NCBI GenBank assembly: GCA_014377845.1
Contig: JACMOV010000224.1
Coordinates: forward strand, 1-64,000
Reading direction: 5' to 3'
Length of the DNA: 64,000 nt
DNA from: Herminiimonas sp.
Lineage (GTDB): Bacteria > Pseudomonadota > Gammaproteobacteria > Burkholderiales > Burkholderiaceae_D
The position numbers were made by a program, and so were the translations under genes. A model generated the notes under the pieces. It saw only the letters and a list, made by a program, of their open reading frames with translations, had not been told where the DNA came from and did not search any database. Below are positions 9,954 through 19,159 of this stretch, in pieces. Within the stretch, counting starts at the first letter, position 1, and each line of letters starts with the position of its first letter.

Positions 9954-10538
9954 ATGAAATCCCCTTCCCGTTCGCTGCGCCTGTTCGCAGCCTGCAGTCT
10001 GCTGGCCGTTCTCGCCGGCTGCAGCAGCAGCAGCAACAACACCAGCGTCAACCTGAGCGGGAGCGTCACGGGCCTGAACGCAGACGGCCTGGTGCTCTCG
10101 AACGGCATCAGCATCGTCGCCGTCGCGGCGAATGCGACCAGCTTCGTGTTCCCGAGCCGGGTCCTGATTGGCTCCCAATATTCGGTCCAGATATCGAAGC
10201 TGCCGGCCACGCTGATCTGCACGGTCACCAACGGCAACGGCATTACCTACAACAACAGCGACATCAACAACGTCAAGGTGGCGTGCGCGCCGCGCAATAA
10301 CCTCGGCGGGACCATCACCGGCCTGGCAAGCGCAGGCCTGATCCTGGCCAACGGCAGCGACACGGTGAGTCCGGCGGCCGGCGCCCAGAGCTTTACCTTC
10401 GCCAACAAGGTCGGACAGGGTTTCTCGTACGGTGTCACGGTCCTGCAGCAGCCGGCGCCCCAGTCGTGCAACGTGGTCAACGGCAGTGGCGTCATGGGCG
10501 TCACCGACATCAACAGCGTGCAGGTGAACTGCCAGTAA
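9954..10538 (+). CDS. Repeat lipoprotein, first of a tandem pair
   Basis: 194 residues. A lipoprotein signal peptide ends at LLAVLAGC-S, so the mature protein is anchored by Cys at the outer membrane or periplasm. The rest is two copies of an about 80-residue beta-rich repeat: GxVTGLxxxGLVLxNG, then SFxFxxxV, then a conserved Cys pair (TCTV...VxVxC). The start ATG has GGAG 8 bp upstream. The repeat type is common in secreted proteins of Burkholderiales, but its role is unknown to me. It is paralogous to the next gene and probably cotranscribed (80 bp gap). Confidence 0.82.
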   Translation: MKSPSRSLRLFAACSLLAVLAGCSSSSNNTSVNLSGSVTGLNADGLVLSNGISIVAVAANATSFVFPSRVLIGSQYSVQISKLPATLICTVTNGNGITYNNSDINNVKVACAPRNNLGGTITGLASAGLILANGSDTVSPAAGAQSFTFANKVGQGFSYGVTVLQQPAPQSCNVVNGSGVMGVTDINSVQVNCQ

Positions 10539-10618
10539 TCGCGACCGGGCCGTCACGGTTCCTGCGCACGCCTCAACCCGACAGCACACGCTGATCACGA
10601 TTCCTTCTGGAGAATGCA

Positions 10619-11215
10619 ATGACCTCAATCACAACCACGGCGCGGCGCGCCTTCGCGCTGGCTCTCGCCGGCCTGGTGAGCACACTGGCGGCCTGCGGCG
10701 GCTTTACCTCGGTCGATGTCGGCGGCAGCATCACCGGCCTGACCGGCACCGGGCTGGTCTTGGCTAATGGCGGCAGCTCCGTGTCGCCGGCCCCGGGCGC
10801 GACCAGGTTCGTGTTCCCGAACCAGGTCGCGATTCGCGATCCGTATTCGGTCAGCGTCACGACTCAGCCGACGCAGCAGACCTGCGCCGTCTTCAATCCG
10901 AGCGGTACGGCCGGTGCCGCGCCGGTGACCATCGTCGCCGTGATCTGCTCGACCAACACCTATTCCGTCGCCGGTACCGTCACCGGGCTGACCGGCACCA
11001 ATCTCGTGCTGACCAACGGCAGTGACCAGGTCACCATTCCTGCCGGCGATGCGAACCGTAAAGCGAACTTCGTGTTCCCGGTACCGGTCGCCGACGGTAC
11101 GGCATACGGCGTCGCGGTCCTGACGCAGCCTGCTGGCCAGACCTGCACGGTTGCCAACGGCAGCGCCTTCATGGGCGGCGCGCCGGTCACCAACGTGAGC
11201 GTCACCTGCCAGTAA
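10619..11215 (+). CDS. Repeat lipoprotein, second of a tandem pair
   Basis: 198 residues. A lipobox is visible at STLAAC-G after a twin-Arg-containing but otherwise ordinary signal peptide. Two about 80-residue repeats follow with the same skeleton as the preceding gene (GSITGLTGTGLVLANGG, then TQPTQQTC, then ICS; and GTVTGLTGTNLVLTNGSD, then TQPAGQTC, then VTCQ), each with a likely disulfide. The pair evidently arose by duplication, and each has an internal duplication, giving four repeats in 1.3 kb. Function unknown; surface or periplasmic adhesion or scaffold is a guess. Confidence 0.82.
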   Translation: MTSITTTARRAFALALAGLVSTLAACGGFTSVDVGGSITGLTGTGLVLANGGSSVSPAPGATRFVFPNQVAIRDPYSVSVTTQPTQQTCAVFNPSGTAGAAPVTIVAVICSTNTYSVAGTVTGLTGTNLVLTNGSDQVTIPAGDANRKANFVFPVPVADGTAYGVAVLTQPAGQTCTVANGSAFMGGAPVTNVSVTCQ

Positions 11216-11244
11216 TCTGTTTTGCGTCGTATTTTGCGTCGTGG

Positions 11245-11548
11245 TCAGCCGCCGAATTTCCCGGCCTGGTAATCGGCGATCGCTCCGGCGCGGGCCTTGA
11301 ATGCGGCCGACGACGTCTCGGAATGCACCAGTCCGCGGCCGGCGGTCATCCACTGCGTGCCAGCGGATGCGGACCGAACGGCAGGCCGCGGTTGTGCGGC
11401 GCATAGATCTGCGGTCCGTGGTGGTTCAGGAACAGGAACGGATCGACCATTTCCACATGCTGCGTCGGCAGCGCGCGATAGGTGCCGAACCCTGCGACGT
11501 GCCCGTGGACGAACCAGAAGCAGACGTCTTTTTCGCCACGCCTCGCAA
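11245..11548 (-). pseudogene. Pirin-family gene remnant with internal deletion
   Basis: On the minus strand one frame encodes an unmistakable pirin segment (HVEMVDPFLFLNHHG, APHNRGLPFGPHP) and then breaks; another frame resumes with WMTAGRGLVHSE, a pirin signature, followed directly by an ending typical of pirin C-termini (AIADYQAGKFGG, stop at 11245). The parts between GPHP and WMTAG, and most of the protein after HSE, are missing. The iron-binding residues of the complete enzyme cannot all be present. The remnant is fused upstream to the truncated permease, so this locus is dead. Confidence 0.8.
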
Positions 11549-11908
11549 GGTCAGGGTCAGCGGCACGATCACGAACAGGGCCACGTCATTGGTCAGGATC
11601 GTCGCCAGCAGGGCGGTCGCCGCCACCAGGAACAAGGCAAGTGCGCGCTCGCTCTGCATGCGCGCCATCAGATGCGCGGCCATCCGGTGCAGGAAGCCGG
11701 ACAGCTCCACGCCCTTGGTCAGCATCAGCAGCCCGGTCAGGGTCGCCATCGTCGGCCATTCCACCAGTGCCGGATAGCCGGCAATACCCGAGGGCGCGGC
11801 GATCGACAGGCCGGCCAGCACCAGCAGCAGGATCCAGAACAGGTAATCGTGCAGCAGCGAATGGAGCAGGAGGCGAAGCGGGGAGGCGGGTGCCACGGAG
11901 GATGTCAT
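11549..11908 (-). pseudogene. Truncated anion/arsenite-type permease (ion transporter superfamily)
   Basis: The frame starts at ATG 11908 and gives about 118 residues of a membrane permease with four hydrophobic segments and the signature LATILTNDVALFVIVPLTL, typical of the first quarter of ArsB/NhaD/SLC13-like transporters (normally 400 or more residues). After LTLTL it runs into sequence that in another frame belongs to the pirin remnant. The remaining helices are absent, so this is a deletion product and not a small transporter. Confidence 0.78.
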
Positions 11909-12036
11909 CGGAGTCGAAACCGGCCGGATGCCGTGAAAGAGGGGGGCGTTGAAATTTCAGCAATCGGCATTCTAGAGGCTGCATGGCATCGACGCTTGCC
12001 GCAGCGCCGATCGGTGGGCGTTCAGCCGGAAAGCGC

Positions 12037-12711
12037 TCAGAGTTCGATCAGCCCGTGCCGCAGGGCGATCAGCGCCAGTTCCGCCTGGTTTGCCGCGCCG
12101 AGCTTTTGCTTGATGTTGTAGAGATGCGTGCCGGTGGTGCGCGGCGAGACATTCATCGTGACAGCAATCTGATTGACCGAGGCGCCCTTGGCCAGCATGA
12201 CGAAGACGCCGAATTCGCGTTCCGAGAGGATTTCGAGCGGGTTCTTTTCACCGTTGAATTCCTGCAGCGCCATCCGCTGCGACACGTGCGCGTCGAGATA
12301 CATGCGTCCGGCCGCGACCTGACGGATCGCCTGGATCAGTTCTTCCGGCGCGCTGCGCTTGGACAGGTAGCCAAGCGCGCCGGCTTTCAGCATGAAGCGC
12401 ACGTAACTCGGATCTTCGTGCGAGGAGAGCGCCAGTACCCGGGCATTCTTGTCGCGCGCCAGGATGCGGCGGGTCGCCTCGACGCCGCTGGTTTCGCCCA
12501 GGCCGATGTCCATCACGATCACGTCGGGATGGCTGACCGGGATCTGCTGGTAGGCGGAATCAGCGGAATCGGCTTCGGCCACCACGCGGATGTCGGTCGT
12601 GGCTTCGAGCAGCATCCGGAAGCCGATCCGCACCACCATGTGATCGTCCACCAGCATCACGCCGATCACCGGACCGGCCGTGCCTGACGCAGCGGTCACC
12701 GGCGCGCTCAT
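12037..12711 (-). CDS. NarL/FixJ-type response regulator
   Basis: 224 residues. A receiver domain (VMLVDDHMVVRIGF, phospho-acceptor Asp in VIVMDIGL, Lys in YLSKRS) is followed by a LuxR-type helix-turn-helix (LSEREFGVFVMLAKGASVN...VSPRTTGTHLYNIKQKLG). Its ATG overlaps the stop of the upstream kinase (ATGA), so the two are translated together as a two-component pair. Position divergent to pqqA suggests control of PQQ synthesis or PQQ-dependent dehydrogenases; this is inference from context and from the kinase's sensor domain. Confidence 0.93.
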   Translation of the reverse strand: MSAPVTAASGTAGPVIGVMLVDDHMVVRIGFRMLLEATTDIRVVAEADSADSAYQQIPVSHPDVIVMDIGLGETSGVEATRRILARDKNARVLALSSHEDPSYVRFMLKAGALGYLSKRSAPEELIQAIRQVAAGRMYLDAHVSQRMALQEFNGEKNPLEILSEREFGVFVMLAKGASVNQIAVTMNVSPRTTGTHLYNIKQKLGAANQAELALIALRHGLIEL

Positions 12712-14105
12712 GCGGCCACCTGCGCCGCCGCTTCGGCAGCCGGGGCGGGCAATGGCAGCCGTACCCGCACTTCGAGCCCGCCGGCCGATGCGGCGGTGAA
12801 GCGCACGCTGCCGCCGAGCGATTCTGCGCGTTCCTGCATGCCGCGCACGCCGTAATGGCCGGCGCGCAGTAATGCCGTCGCCACAGCCGTACCGTTGTCG
12901 GCCACGAGAATGTCGAGCATGTCGTCGTCCAGCGTAAAAAGTATCGTCGCCTGCGTCGCGCCGGCATGCCGCACCACGTTGGTCAGGGCTTCCTGCACGA
13001 TGCGGAAGGCTGAAATCTCGAGCACGTCCGGCAGCGCCGGCAGCGGTTGCGCGAACTGCAGCGCGATGCGCAGTTCCGAGTGCTTCAGCTGCACGTCCGA
13101 CACCATGTCGCGCACCGCGTCGGTCAGTCCCATGCCTTCGAGCTGGATCGGCCGCAGGCGCGGGATCATCCGGTGCATCGCATCCGAGGTGGTGCCGGCG
13201 GTGTCGAACAGGAGTTGCGCGGCCTGCTCCGCACTGCCGCCGAGGGTCTTGATCTGCGGACTTTGCAGCAACGACTTGGCGATGCTGCGAATCGCGGTCA
13301 GCGATTGCCCGAGCTCGTCGTGCAGCTCGCGCGCCAGCGCCGCGCGTTCATCCTCGATGCGGGCGTTGAGCATCTGGGTCGATTCGCGTTGCGCCATCAG
13401 GCGCGCCTGGGCCTCGGCGCCGGCTTGGCGTACCTGCAGGTTTTCTTCGACCGCCTGCGCCATGCGGTTGAAGGCGCGGCCCATCTCGCCGACTTCCTTG
13501 CCGGGCAGGTCGGGCAAGCGGATCTGATGCTCGCCGGCTTCCATCTGCCGCAGGGCGCGCACGATGCGGTCGAGCGGCGCCAGCCAGCGGCCGACCAGCC
13601 AGAACACCAGCACGTCGGCGATGAAGAACAGGGCGCCCTGGCTCAGCAGGATCGCCTTCAGGTCATCCCAACTGTCGAGCACGGCGCGCGACGGATTGAT
13701 GGCGATGCGCAGCTTGCCGCCGTCGAGCACGATGATGGTCGGCCGGATCTGCGGCGCCACCAGCGCGGTGTACCAGTCGGGTGCGAAACGGCCGGCCTTG
13801 TAGGTCGGCGGCGGCGAGGCATACAGCACGGTGCCGATGTCGTCGATCAGGCTGACCTCGCTGGCGCGCACGCGGCCGGTCTGCTGCAGGAACTGGGCAA
13901 AGTCGGGCAGCGTCTGGCGCGTGTAGGTATTGCCGACCCGGCTCAGGAGCTGGGTCGAGATCCGGTGCGAGGCTTCCATTTCTTCGCGAATGCTGCTGCG
14001 ATTGGCCTGGATCTCGACGGTGAAGAAGATCGACAGCACCAGAAGGGTCAGCACGGCAAAGATCATCTGGATCTTGCGCCGCAGGCTGAAGGAAGGATTT
14101 TGCAT
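12708..14105 (-). CDS. MoxY-type sensor histidine kinase
   Basis: 465 residues. An N-terminal membrane anchor (IFAVLTLLVLSIFFTVEI) is followed by a periplasmic LapD/MoxY N-terminal-like domain (about 35-150; ASEVSLIDDIGTVLYASPPP), a second membrane segment, HAMP, and a HisKA_3 domain with the phospho-acceptor His in ARELHDELGQSLTAI. A degenerate ATPase domain follows (N-box EALTNVVRHAG, G1 VADNGTA, G2 GHYGVRGMQERA). MoxY-like kinases regulate methanol/alcohol oxidation in methylotrophs. Together with the adjacent pqq operon this supports a role in sensing alcohols or the periplasmic redox state. The spacer to pqqA (14106-14308) must hold both promoters. Confidence 0.9.
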   Translation of the reverse strand: MQNPSFSLRRKIQMIFAVLTLLVLSIFFTVEIQANRSSIREEMEASHRISTQLLSRVGNTYTRQTLPDFAQFLQQTGRVRASEVSLIDDIGTVLYASPPPTYKAGRFAPDWYTALVAPQIRPTIIVLDGGKLRIAINPSRAVLDSWDDLKAILLSQGALFFIADVLVFWLVGRWLAPLDRIVRALRQMEAGEHQIRLPDLPGKEVGEMGRAFNRMAQAVEENLQVRQAGAEAQARLMAQRESTQMLNARIEDERAALARELHDELGQSLTAIRSIAKSLLQSPQIKTLGGSAEQAAQLLFDTAGTTSDAMHRMIPRLRPIQLEGMGLTDAVRDMVSDVQLKHSELRIALQFAQPLPALPDVLEISAFRIVQEALTNVVRHAGATQATILFTLDDDMLDILVADNGTAVATALLRAGHYGVRGMQERAESLGGSVRFTAASAGGLEVRVRLPLPAPAAEAAAQVAA

Positions 14106-14308
14106 TGCGGGAGTTTAATCGACGAAACACGCTGGCATGATTTACGGCACCACTTTCATGAAAATCATGAGACTTGAACCAGCAATTTGCGGATGGCAAA
14201 AAAAGGCTGGCGAGGCACACTGCGTTCTGTCGGGTCGCCAAGCAGACCTGACAAACGGTTACCGAACACTGGTTGCCATCCATTCTAACGACATACAAGG
14301 AGCACATC

Positions 14309-14383
14309 ATGACCTGGGAAACCCCAACCGCAGTGAACTTCCGTTACGGCTTCGAAATCACCCTGTACATCGCCAATCGTTAA
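14309..14383 (+). CDS. pqqA: PqqA, precursor peptide of pyrroloquinoline quinone
   Basis: A 24-residue peptide with the invariant Glu16 and Tyr20 (FEITLYIANR), the two residues that are cross-linked and excised to become PQQ. The start is ATG with AAGGAG at 14297-14302, seven bases upstream, stronger than the ribosome sites of the later pqq genes; this fits the need for excess substrate peptide. It is followed after 155 bp by pqqB. Length and sequence fit the family exactly. Confidence 0.97.
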   Translation: MTWETPTAVNFRYGFEITLYIANR

Positions 14384-14538
14384 TTTTGGCAACCGTGGCC
14401 GGGGCGTCATGTCCCGGTCGCTGCAGTTCCCCCGATAGCATGCGCCCACAAGCGTGCATCGCAAGGCGTGGCCTCCGAGGCTGAATCGCTGGTAATACAA
14501 GATAGAAGACCAAGACATAAAACGGCTGGAGACGCTTC

Positions 14539-15453
14539 GTGAAAATTCGCATTCTCGGTTCCGCCGCCGGTGGTGGGTTCCCGCAATGGAACTGCAACTG
14601 CTTCAACTGCAACGGCCTGCGCACCGGTACGATCGCTGCGACTGCCCGCACGCAGTCATCGATCGCCGTCAGTGAAGACGGCGTCGACTGGGTGCTGATC
14701 AACGCCTCCCCCGACATCCTCGCCCAGATCCGCGCCTTCCCCGAACTCCAGCCTGCCCGCGCCGTGCGCGACAGCGGCATCTGCGCCGTGCTGCTGATGG
14801 ATGCGCAGATCGATCATGTGACCGGCCTCCTGATGCTGCGCGAGCGTTCGACGCCGCTGCCGCTCTACGCGACGGCGCAGGTGTTCGGCGATCTCGATTC
14901 CGGCCTGCCGCTGATGAAGGTGCTGGCGCATTACTGCGGCGTCGACCGCAATCTGATCCGTCCCGACGGCGAGGCGATCCGGATCGCGCCACTGGCGACA
15001 ACCCAGTTCCACGCCATCACGCTCGACAGCAAGGCGCCGCCTTATTCCCCGCACCGGAACGATCCGCATCCGGGCGATAACATCGGCCTGCAGATCGTCG
15101 ACACGGCCAGCGGCAAGTCGGTGTTTTATGCGCCGGGCCTGGGTGCGATTTCGCCGGCGGTGATGGCGGCCATGCGCAGCGCCGACGTGGTGCTGGTCGA
15201 CGGCACCTTCTGGACCGAAGAGGAAATGATCACGCTCGGCCTGTCGAAAAAGCCGGCGCGCGACATGGGTCATCTGCCGCAGAGCGGCGCCGGCGGCATG
15301 ATCGAAATCCTCGACGGCATCCGGGCCGCACGCAAGATCCTAATCCACATCAACAACAGCAACCCGATCCTGCGCGAGGATTCGCCGGAGCGGGCACTGC
15401 TGACGGCGCACGGCATCGAAGTCGCCGCCGACACCATGGAGATCACGCTGTGA
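14539..15453 (+). CDS. pqqB: PqqB, metallo-beta-lactamase-fold PQQ biosynthesis protein
   Basis: 304 residues, the normal PqqB length. It begins [19 protein letters not shown] and has the cysteine-rich N-terminus ([10 protein letters not shown]) and MBL-fold core ([13 protein letters not shown]). PqqB is an iron-dependent hydroxylase acting on the diamino-acid intermediate derived from PqqA. The start is GTG at 14539; no ATG fits. The stop overlaps the pqqC start by 4 bases, so translation is coupled. Confidence 0.96.
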   Translation: MKIRILGSAAGGGFPQWNCNCFNCNGLRTGTIAATARTQSSIAVSEDGVDWVLINASPDILAQIRAFPELQPARAVRDSGICAVLLMDAQIDHVTGLLMLRERSTPLPLYATAQVFGDLDSGLPLMKVLAHYCGVDRNLIRPDGEAIRIAPLATTQFHAITLDSKAPPYSPHRNDPHPGDNIGLQIVDTASGKSVFYAPGLGAISPAVMAAMRSADVVLVDGTFWTEEEMITLGLSKKPARDMGHLPQSGAGGMIEILDGIRAARKILIHINNSNPILREDSPERALLTAHGIEVAADTMEITL

Positions 15454-16187
15454 ACGCATTCGTCCCGCTGACCCCTGCCGCCACCGACCTGCCGCCCTGG
15501 AGCCGCGAAGAGTTCGAAGTCCAGTTGCGCACGCAGGGCAAGAACTATCACATCCACCATCCGTTCAACGTGAAGCTCAACTCCGGCAAATGCTCGCCGG
15601 CGCAGATTCGCGGCTGGGTCGCCAACCGCTTCTACTACCAGTCGATCATCCCGCTGAAGGATGGTGCGATCCTGTCGAACTGCACCGACCGCGACACCCG
15701 GCGCCGCTGGATCGCCCGCATTCTCGATCATGACGGCTACGACGACTACCAGGGCGACCAGGCCGGCGGCATGGAAGCCTGGACCCATCTGGCGCTGGCG
15801 GTCGGCCTGTCGCGCGACGAACTCTGGTCGCTCGAACACGTGCAGCCGGGCGTGCGCTTCTGCTGCGACGCCTATGTCAACTTCGCGCGCCGCGCGCCTT
15901 GGCAGGAGGGCATCTGCTCGTCGCTGACCGAGATGTTCGCACCGCAGATCCACAAGCAGCGCCTGGCCGGCTGGCCGGATTACTATCCGTGGATCGAGCA
16001 ATCCGGCCTGCGCTACTTCCGCAGCCGCATTCCGCTGGCGCAGCGCGACGTCGACCATGGGCTCGAAGTCACGCTCGACTATTTCCGCACCCGCGAGCAG
16101 CAGCAGCACGCGGTCGGCATCCTCCAGTTCAAGCTCGATATCCTCTGGAGCATGCTGGATGCAATCGAAAAGGCCTATCCGGAATGA
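15450..16187 (+). CDS. pqqC: PqqC, pyrroloquinoline-quinone synthase
   Basis: 245 residues, all-helical heme-oxygenase-like fold. Typical PqqC stretches are present ([52 protein letters not shown]). PqqC carries out the final eight-electron, cofactor-free oxidation and ring closure to PQQ. It starts with GTG at 15450 inside the pqqB stop region and overlaps pqqD by ATGA. Confidence 0.96.
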   Translation: MNAFVPLTPAATDLPPWSREEFEVQLRTQGKNYHIHHPFNVKLNSGKCSPAQIRGWVANRFYYQSIIPLKDGAILSNCTDRDTRRRWIARILDHDGYDDYQGDQAGGMEAWTHLALAVGLSRDELWSLEHVQPGVRFCCDAYVNFARRAPWQEGICSSLTEMFAPQIHKQRLAGWPDYYPWIEQSGLRYFRSRIPLAQRDVDHGLEVTLDYFRTREQQQHAVGILQFKLDILWSMLDAIEKAYPE

Positions 16188-16465
16188 GCGACGAACCGAT
16201 GCCCGCCAGCGTGCCGGCGATGCCGCGGCTGAACCGCCGCATGCGCATGCAGTGGGAAGAAACCCAGAACTGCTACGTGCTGCTCTATCCCGAAGGCATG
16301 GTGCGCCTTAACGGCAGCGCCGGCGAAATCCTGAAGTGCTGCGACGGCGTCACCAGCGTCGAGGCCATCATCGCCACGCTGGAACAGAAATTCAACATGC
16401 CATCGCTGAAGACCGATGTCGAGAGCCTGCTCGCGCACGCCTACGAACAGGACTGGATACAGTAA
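16184..16465 (+). CDS. pqqD: PqqD, PqqA peptide chaperone
   Basis: 93 residues, starting at the ATG that overlaps the pqqC stop (ATGA). The winged-helix-like peptide-binding fold is recognisable from [19 protein letters not shown] and [17 protein letters not shown]. PqqD presents PqqA to the radical SAM enzyme PqqE encoded immediately after it, two bases downstream. Confidence 0.95.
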   Translation: MSDEPMPASVPAMPRLNRRMRMQWEETQNCYVLLYPEGMVRLNGSAGEILKCCDGVTSVEAIIATLEQKFNMPSLKTDVESLLAHAYEQDWIQ

Positions 16466-16466
16466 C

Positions 16467-17633
16467 GTGAACGCACCCGTTTCCACTTCGCCGATCGGCA
16501 GCACCGCAGCCGCAGACACGACGCGTGCCGCGCCACCCTACTGGCTGCTGGCCGAGCTGACCTATCGCTGCCCGCTGCATTGCGTGTTCTGCTACAACCC
16601 GGTCAATTACGACAGCATCAAGAACGAGCTGACTACCGCCGAGTGGTTCGACGTGATGCAGCAGGCACGTGCCATGGGCGCCGTGCAGCTCGGCTTTTCC
16701 GGCGGCGAGCCGTTGCTGCGCGACGATCTCGAAGACCTGGTGGCCGAGGCGCACCGGCTCGGTTTCTACACCAACCTGATCACCTCCGGCATCGGCATGA
16801 CCGAGCCGCGCATCGCCGCATTGAAGACGGCCGGGCTCGACCATATCCAGCTGTCGTTCCAGGATTCGACCCAGGAGTTGAACGATTTCCTGAGCAGCAC
16901 CAAGACCTTCGAGCTCAAGAAAAAGATCGCGCTGCTGATCAAGAAATACGACTATCCGATGGTGATGAACTGCGTGCTGCACCGGCAGAACCTGCCGCAC
17001 ATCGACAAGATCATCGAGATGGCGCTGGAGCTCGATGCGGAATACCTGGAACTGGCCAACACCCAGTACTACGGGTGGGCGATGAAGAATCGTGCGCAGC
17101 TCCTGCCGACGCGCGAGCAGTTGCAGGAAGCCGAAGCCACGGTCGAACGCTACCGTGAAAAGATCGGCAAGAAGTGCAAGCTGCTGTTTGTCGTGCCCGA
17201 CTATTACGAAGACCGTCCGAAGGCCTGCATGAACGGCTGGGGCGCGGTGTTCCTCGGGATCGCACCCGACGGCATGGCGCTGCCGTGTCACAACGCCCGC
17301 GATTTGCCTGGCCTGTCGCTGCCGAACGTGCGGACCATGCCGCTCGACGACATCTGGCAGAAGAGCCACGGTTTCAACGCCTACCGCGGCGACGACTGGA
17401 TGCAGGAGCCGTGCCGCAGCTGCTCGGAAAAATCCAAGGATTTCGGTGGCTGCCGCTGCCAGGCCTTCATGCTGGCCGGCGACCCGGCAGCGACCGATCC
17501 GGTCTGCAGCAAGTCACCGCTGCGCGGCAAGGTCGACGAGATCATTCTGGTCGCGGCCAACCGGATCAGTGCCAAGGTGGTCGAGCAGCCGATGATTTTT
17601 CGCACCAACGCCAATTCCCGTAGCCTCGGTTAG
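16467..17633 (+). CDS. pqqE: PqqE, radical SAM PqqA peptide cyclase
   Basis: 388 residues from GTG 16467, one base after the pqqD stop. The radical SAM cluster cysteines are C35, C39 and C42 (CPLHCVFC). The C-terminal SPASM domain, which holds auxiliary iron-sulfur clusters, shows [19 protein letters not shown]. PqqE forms the carbon-carbon bond between the Glu and Tyr side chains of PqqA. It closes a complete pqqABCDE operon. No pqqF/G protease and no quinoprotein dehydrogenase is in the window, so the protease and user enzymes must be elsewhere. Confidence 0.97.
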   Translation: MNAPVSTSPIGSTAAADTTRAAPPYWLLAELTYRCPLHCVFCYNPVNYDSIKNELTTAEWFDVMQQARAMGAVQLGFSGGEPLLRDDLEDLVAEAHRLGFYTNLITSGIGMTEPRIAALKTAGLDHIQLSFQDSTQELNDFLSSTKTFELKKKIALLIKKYDYPMVMNCVLHRQNLPHIDKIIEMALELDAEYLELANTQYYGWAMKNRAQLLPTREQLQEAEATVERYREKIGKKCKLLFVVPDYYEDRPKACMNGWGAVFLGIAPDGMALPCHNARDLPGLSLPNVRTMPLDDIWQKSHGFNAYRGDDWMQEPCRSCSEKSKDFGGCRCQAFMLAGDPAATDPVCSKSPLRGKVDEIILVAANRISAKVVEQPMIFRTNANSRSLG

Positions 17634-17734
17634 AACGGCCCCTCTCACTGCTCTCAGGGTAAATTGAGGAATGGACCTGGTCCCGATGGCTAGAGGCGCT
17701 TGCGCGACGACGTTCACCGGGTGTGGGCCGGTTT

Positions 17735-19156
17735 TCAGCCTACGATCAGGCTCGCCTGCATGCGCTCGCCGACCCACTGCGTCATGCGCAGCGTACTGCC
17801 ATCGCTGGCCTCGGTGCGCCATGCACCCTCTGCAGCCGGCATGCCGTCCAGCTGCAATCCGCAACTCGACGTCTTGACCCGCAGCGGTGAGGCACGCAGC
17901 GCGTACGGCGCCGGGTCGATGCCGGTGATCGCGCCGGCAATCGCATGCGCCTGCCGGCCGATCGGTTCGATGTAGCGGCTGGCCGCACCGTCGATGGTGA
18001 TGCAGTCGCCTAGCGCGAAGACATCGGGCGCGCTGGTGGCGAGCGTGAGCCCATCGACCGCGATGCCGTTGTTCCATGCCAGTCCGCCGCTGGCAGCGAG
18101 CGCCGGATCGACGTCGATCCCGGTAGCGCCGACGATGTGGTCGGCCACGAAGACCGCGCCCGACAAGGTGGTCAGGCGCTTCTGATCGAGATGCGCGCTC
18201 ACGCCTGCAACCTGCACATTGCCGATGAAGGTGATCGGCAGCGATCGCCAGGCGTGCAGCAAGCGTGCCGCCGCCGCCGCTGGCAGCCAGGCCGACAATG
18301 GCGTTGCACCGGCATCGAGCAAGGTGATGCGGTGTCCGGCCAGGGCCAGGTCATTTGCGAGTTCGCAGCCGACCAGTCCGGCACCGACGATCAGTACCTG
18401 ACGCGGCCCACCTTCCAGTGCCGACCGTAGCCGCTGGTAGGCATCCAGATGATTGATGCGCCAGCACAGCGAGGCTGGCAACGCCGCCGATGCGCGCGGC
18501 CGGGCGCCGAGCGCGATCACCAGTTTTGTGTAGTGCAGCGTGCCGCGCGTGGTGCGCAACTGGTGCGCCTGCGGCGACAGGCCGACCGCATGCGTGAGCT
18601 GCATCAGGCGCACGTTCAGGCGCGCGGCAGCGTCGCTGCCGCGCTCGCGGATCAGGCGCGCCGGGGAAATCGCCTTCGCATGCACCACCGACAGCAGCGG
18701 CTTGTCATTTACGTTGCCGTTGCAGTTGGTAACCAGCGTGATCGGCACGTCCGGATCACGCTGACGCACCGCGGCCGCTGTTTGCCATCCGGCCCGTCCG
18801 GCACCGACGATGACGACGCCGACGCCGGCGTTGCGCGCGCCGCGTCGGCGGGCGTTACCGCCTGCGGCTGGTTGCCGAATCGGCGATCGGCTTGCATCGG
18901 CCTGCATCCGCTGCGCCCTGATATCGACGGCCTCGTACAAAACGAAATCGCTCTTGGCGACGCCACACAACGGACAGGCCCAGTCGTCGGGAATGTCGGA
19001 AAAACGGGTGCCGGGCGCGAGACCGCTGTCGGGATCGCCTTCGCGCTCGTCGTACAGAAGGCCGCAGGCATTGCAGATGTAGACCAGCCACGGCGGGGCG
19101 CCAGCGAGAACGGCCGCTGCTTCGGGGGTGGCAGCCTTGCTTGTAGCGGCGCTCAC
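17735..19156 (-). CDS. Rubredoxin fused to a rubredoxin:NAD(P)H reductase-like flavoprotein
   Basis: 473 residues. Residues 25-75 form a rubredoxin with the two iron-binding pairs YICNACGL and WACPLCGVA. After a Pro/Arg-rich linker, residues 112-470 form a pyridine nucleotide-disulphide oxidoreductase-type reductase: FAD site [19 protein letters not shown] site [19 protein letters not shown]-terminal FAD motif DVFALGDC. This makes a one-chain electron relay from NAD(P)H through FAD to a rubredoxin iron, as in alkane hydroxylase and related monooxygenase systems. The start is GTG 19156, three bases after the stop of the acyl-CoA dehydrogenase-like gene, so it is the likely electron donor of that operon. 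Confidence 0.92.
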   Translation of the reverse strand: MSAATSKAATPEAAAVLAGAPPWLVYICNACGLLYDEREGDPDSGLAPGTRFSDIPDDWACPLCGVAKSDFVLYEAVDIRAQRMQADASRSPIRQPAAGGNARRRGARNAGVGVVIVGAGRAGWQTAAAVRQRDPDVPITLVTNCNGNVNDKPLLSVVHAKAISPARLIRERGSDAAARLNVRLMQLTHAVGLSPQAHQLRTTRGTLHYTKLVIALGARPRASAALPASLCWRINHLDAYQRLRSALEGGPRQVLIVGAGLVGCELANDLALAGHRITLLDAGATPLSAWLPAAAAARLLHAWRSLPITFIGNVQVAGVSAHLDQKRLTTLSGAVFVADHIVGATGIDVDPALAASGGLAWNNGIAVDGLTLATSAPDVFALGDCITIDGAASRYIEPIGRQAHAIAGAITGIDPAPYALRASPLRVKTSSCGLQLDGMPAAEGAWRTEASDGSTLRMTQWVGERMQASLIVG

Positions 19157-19159
19157 CGC

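Noticed and set aside
9462..10628. Minus-strand open frame over the first lipoprotein gene
   Set aside because: No domain; the plus-strand gene has a lipoprotein signal and repeats, so this is a shadow.
14384..14538. Terminator or extra pqqA copy between pqqA and pqqB
   Set aside because: No hairpin with T-run and no second peptide of PqqA type is visible; partial attenuation there remains possible but unsupported.
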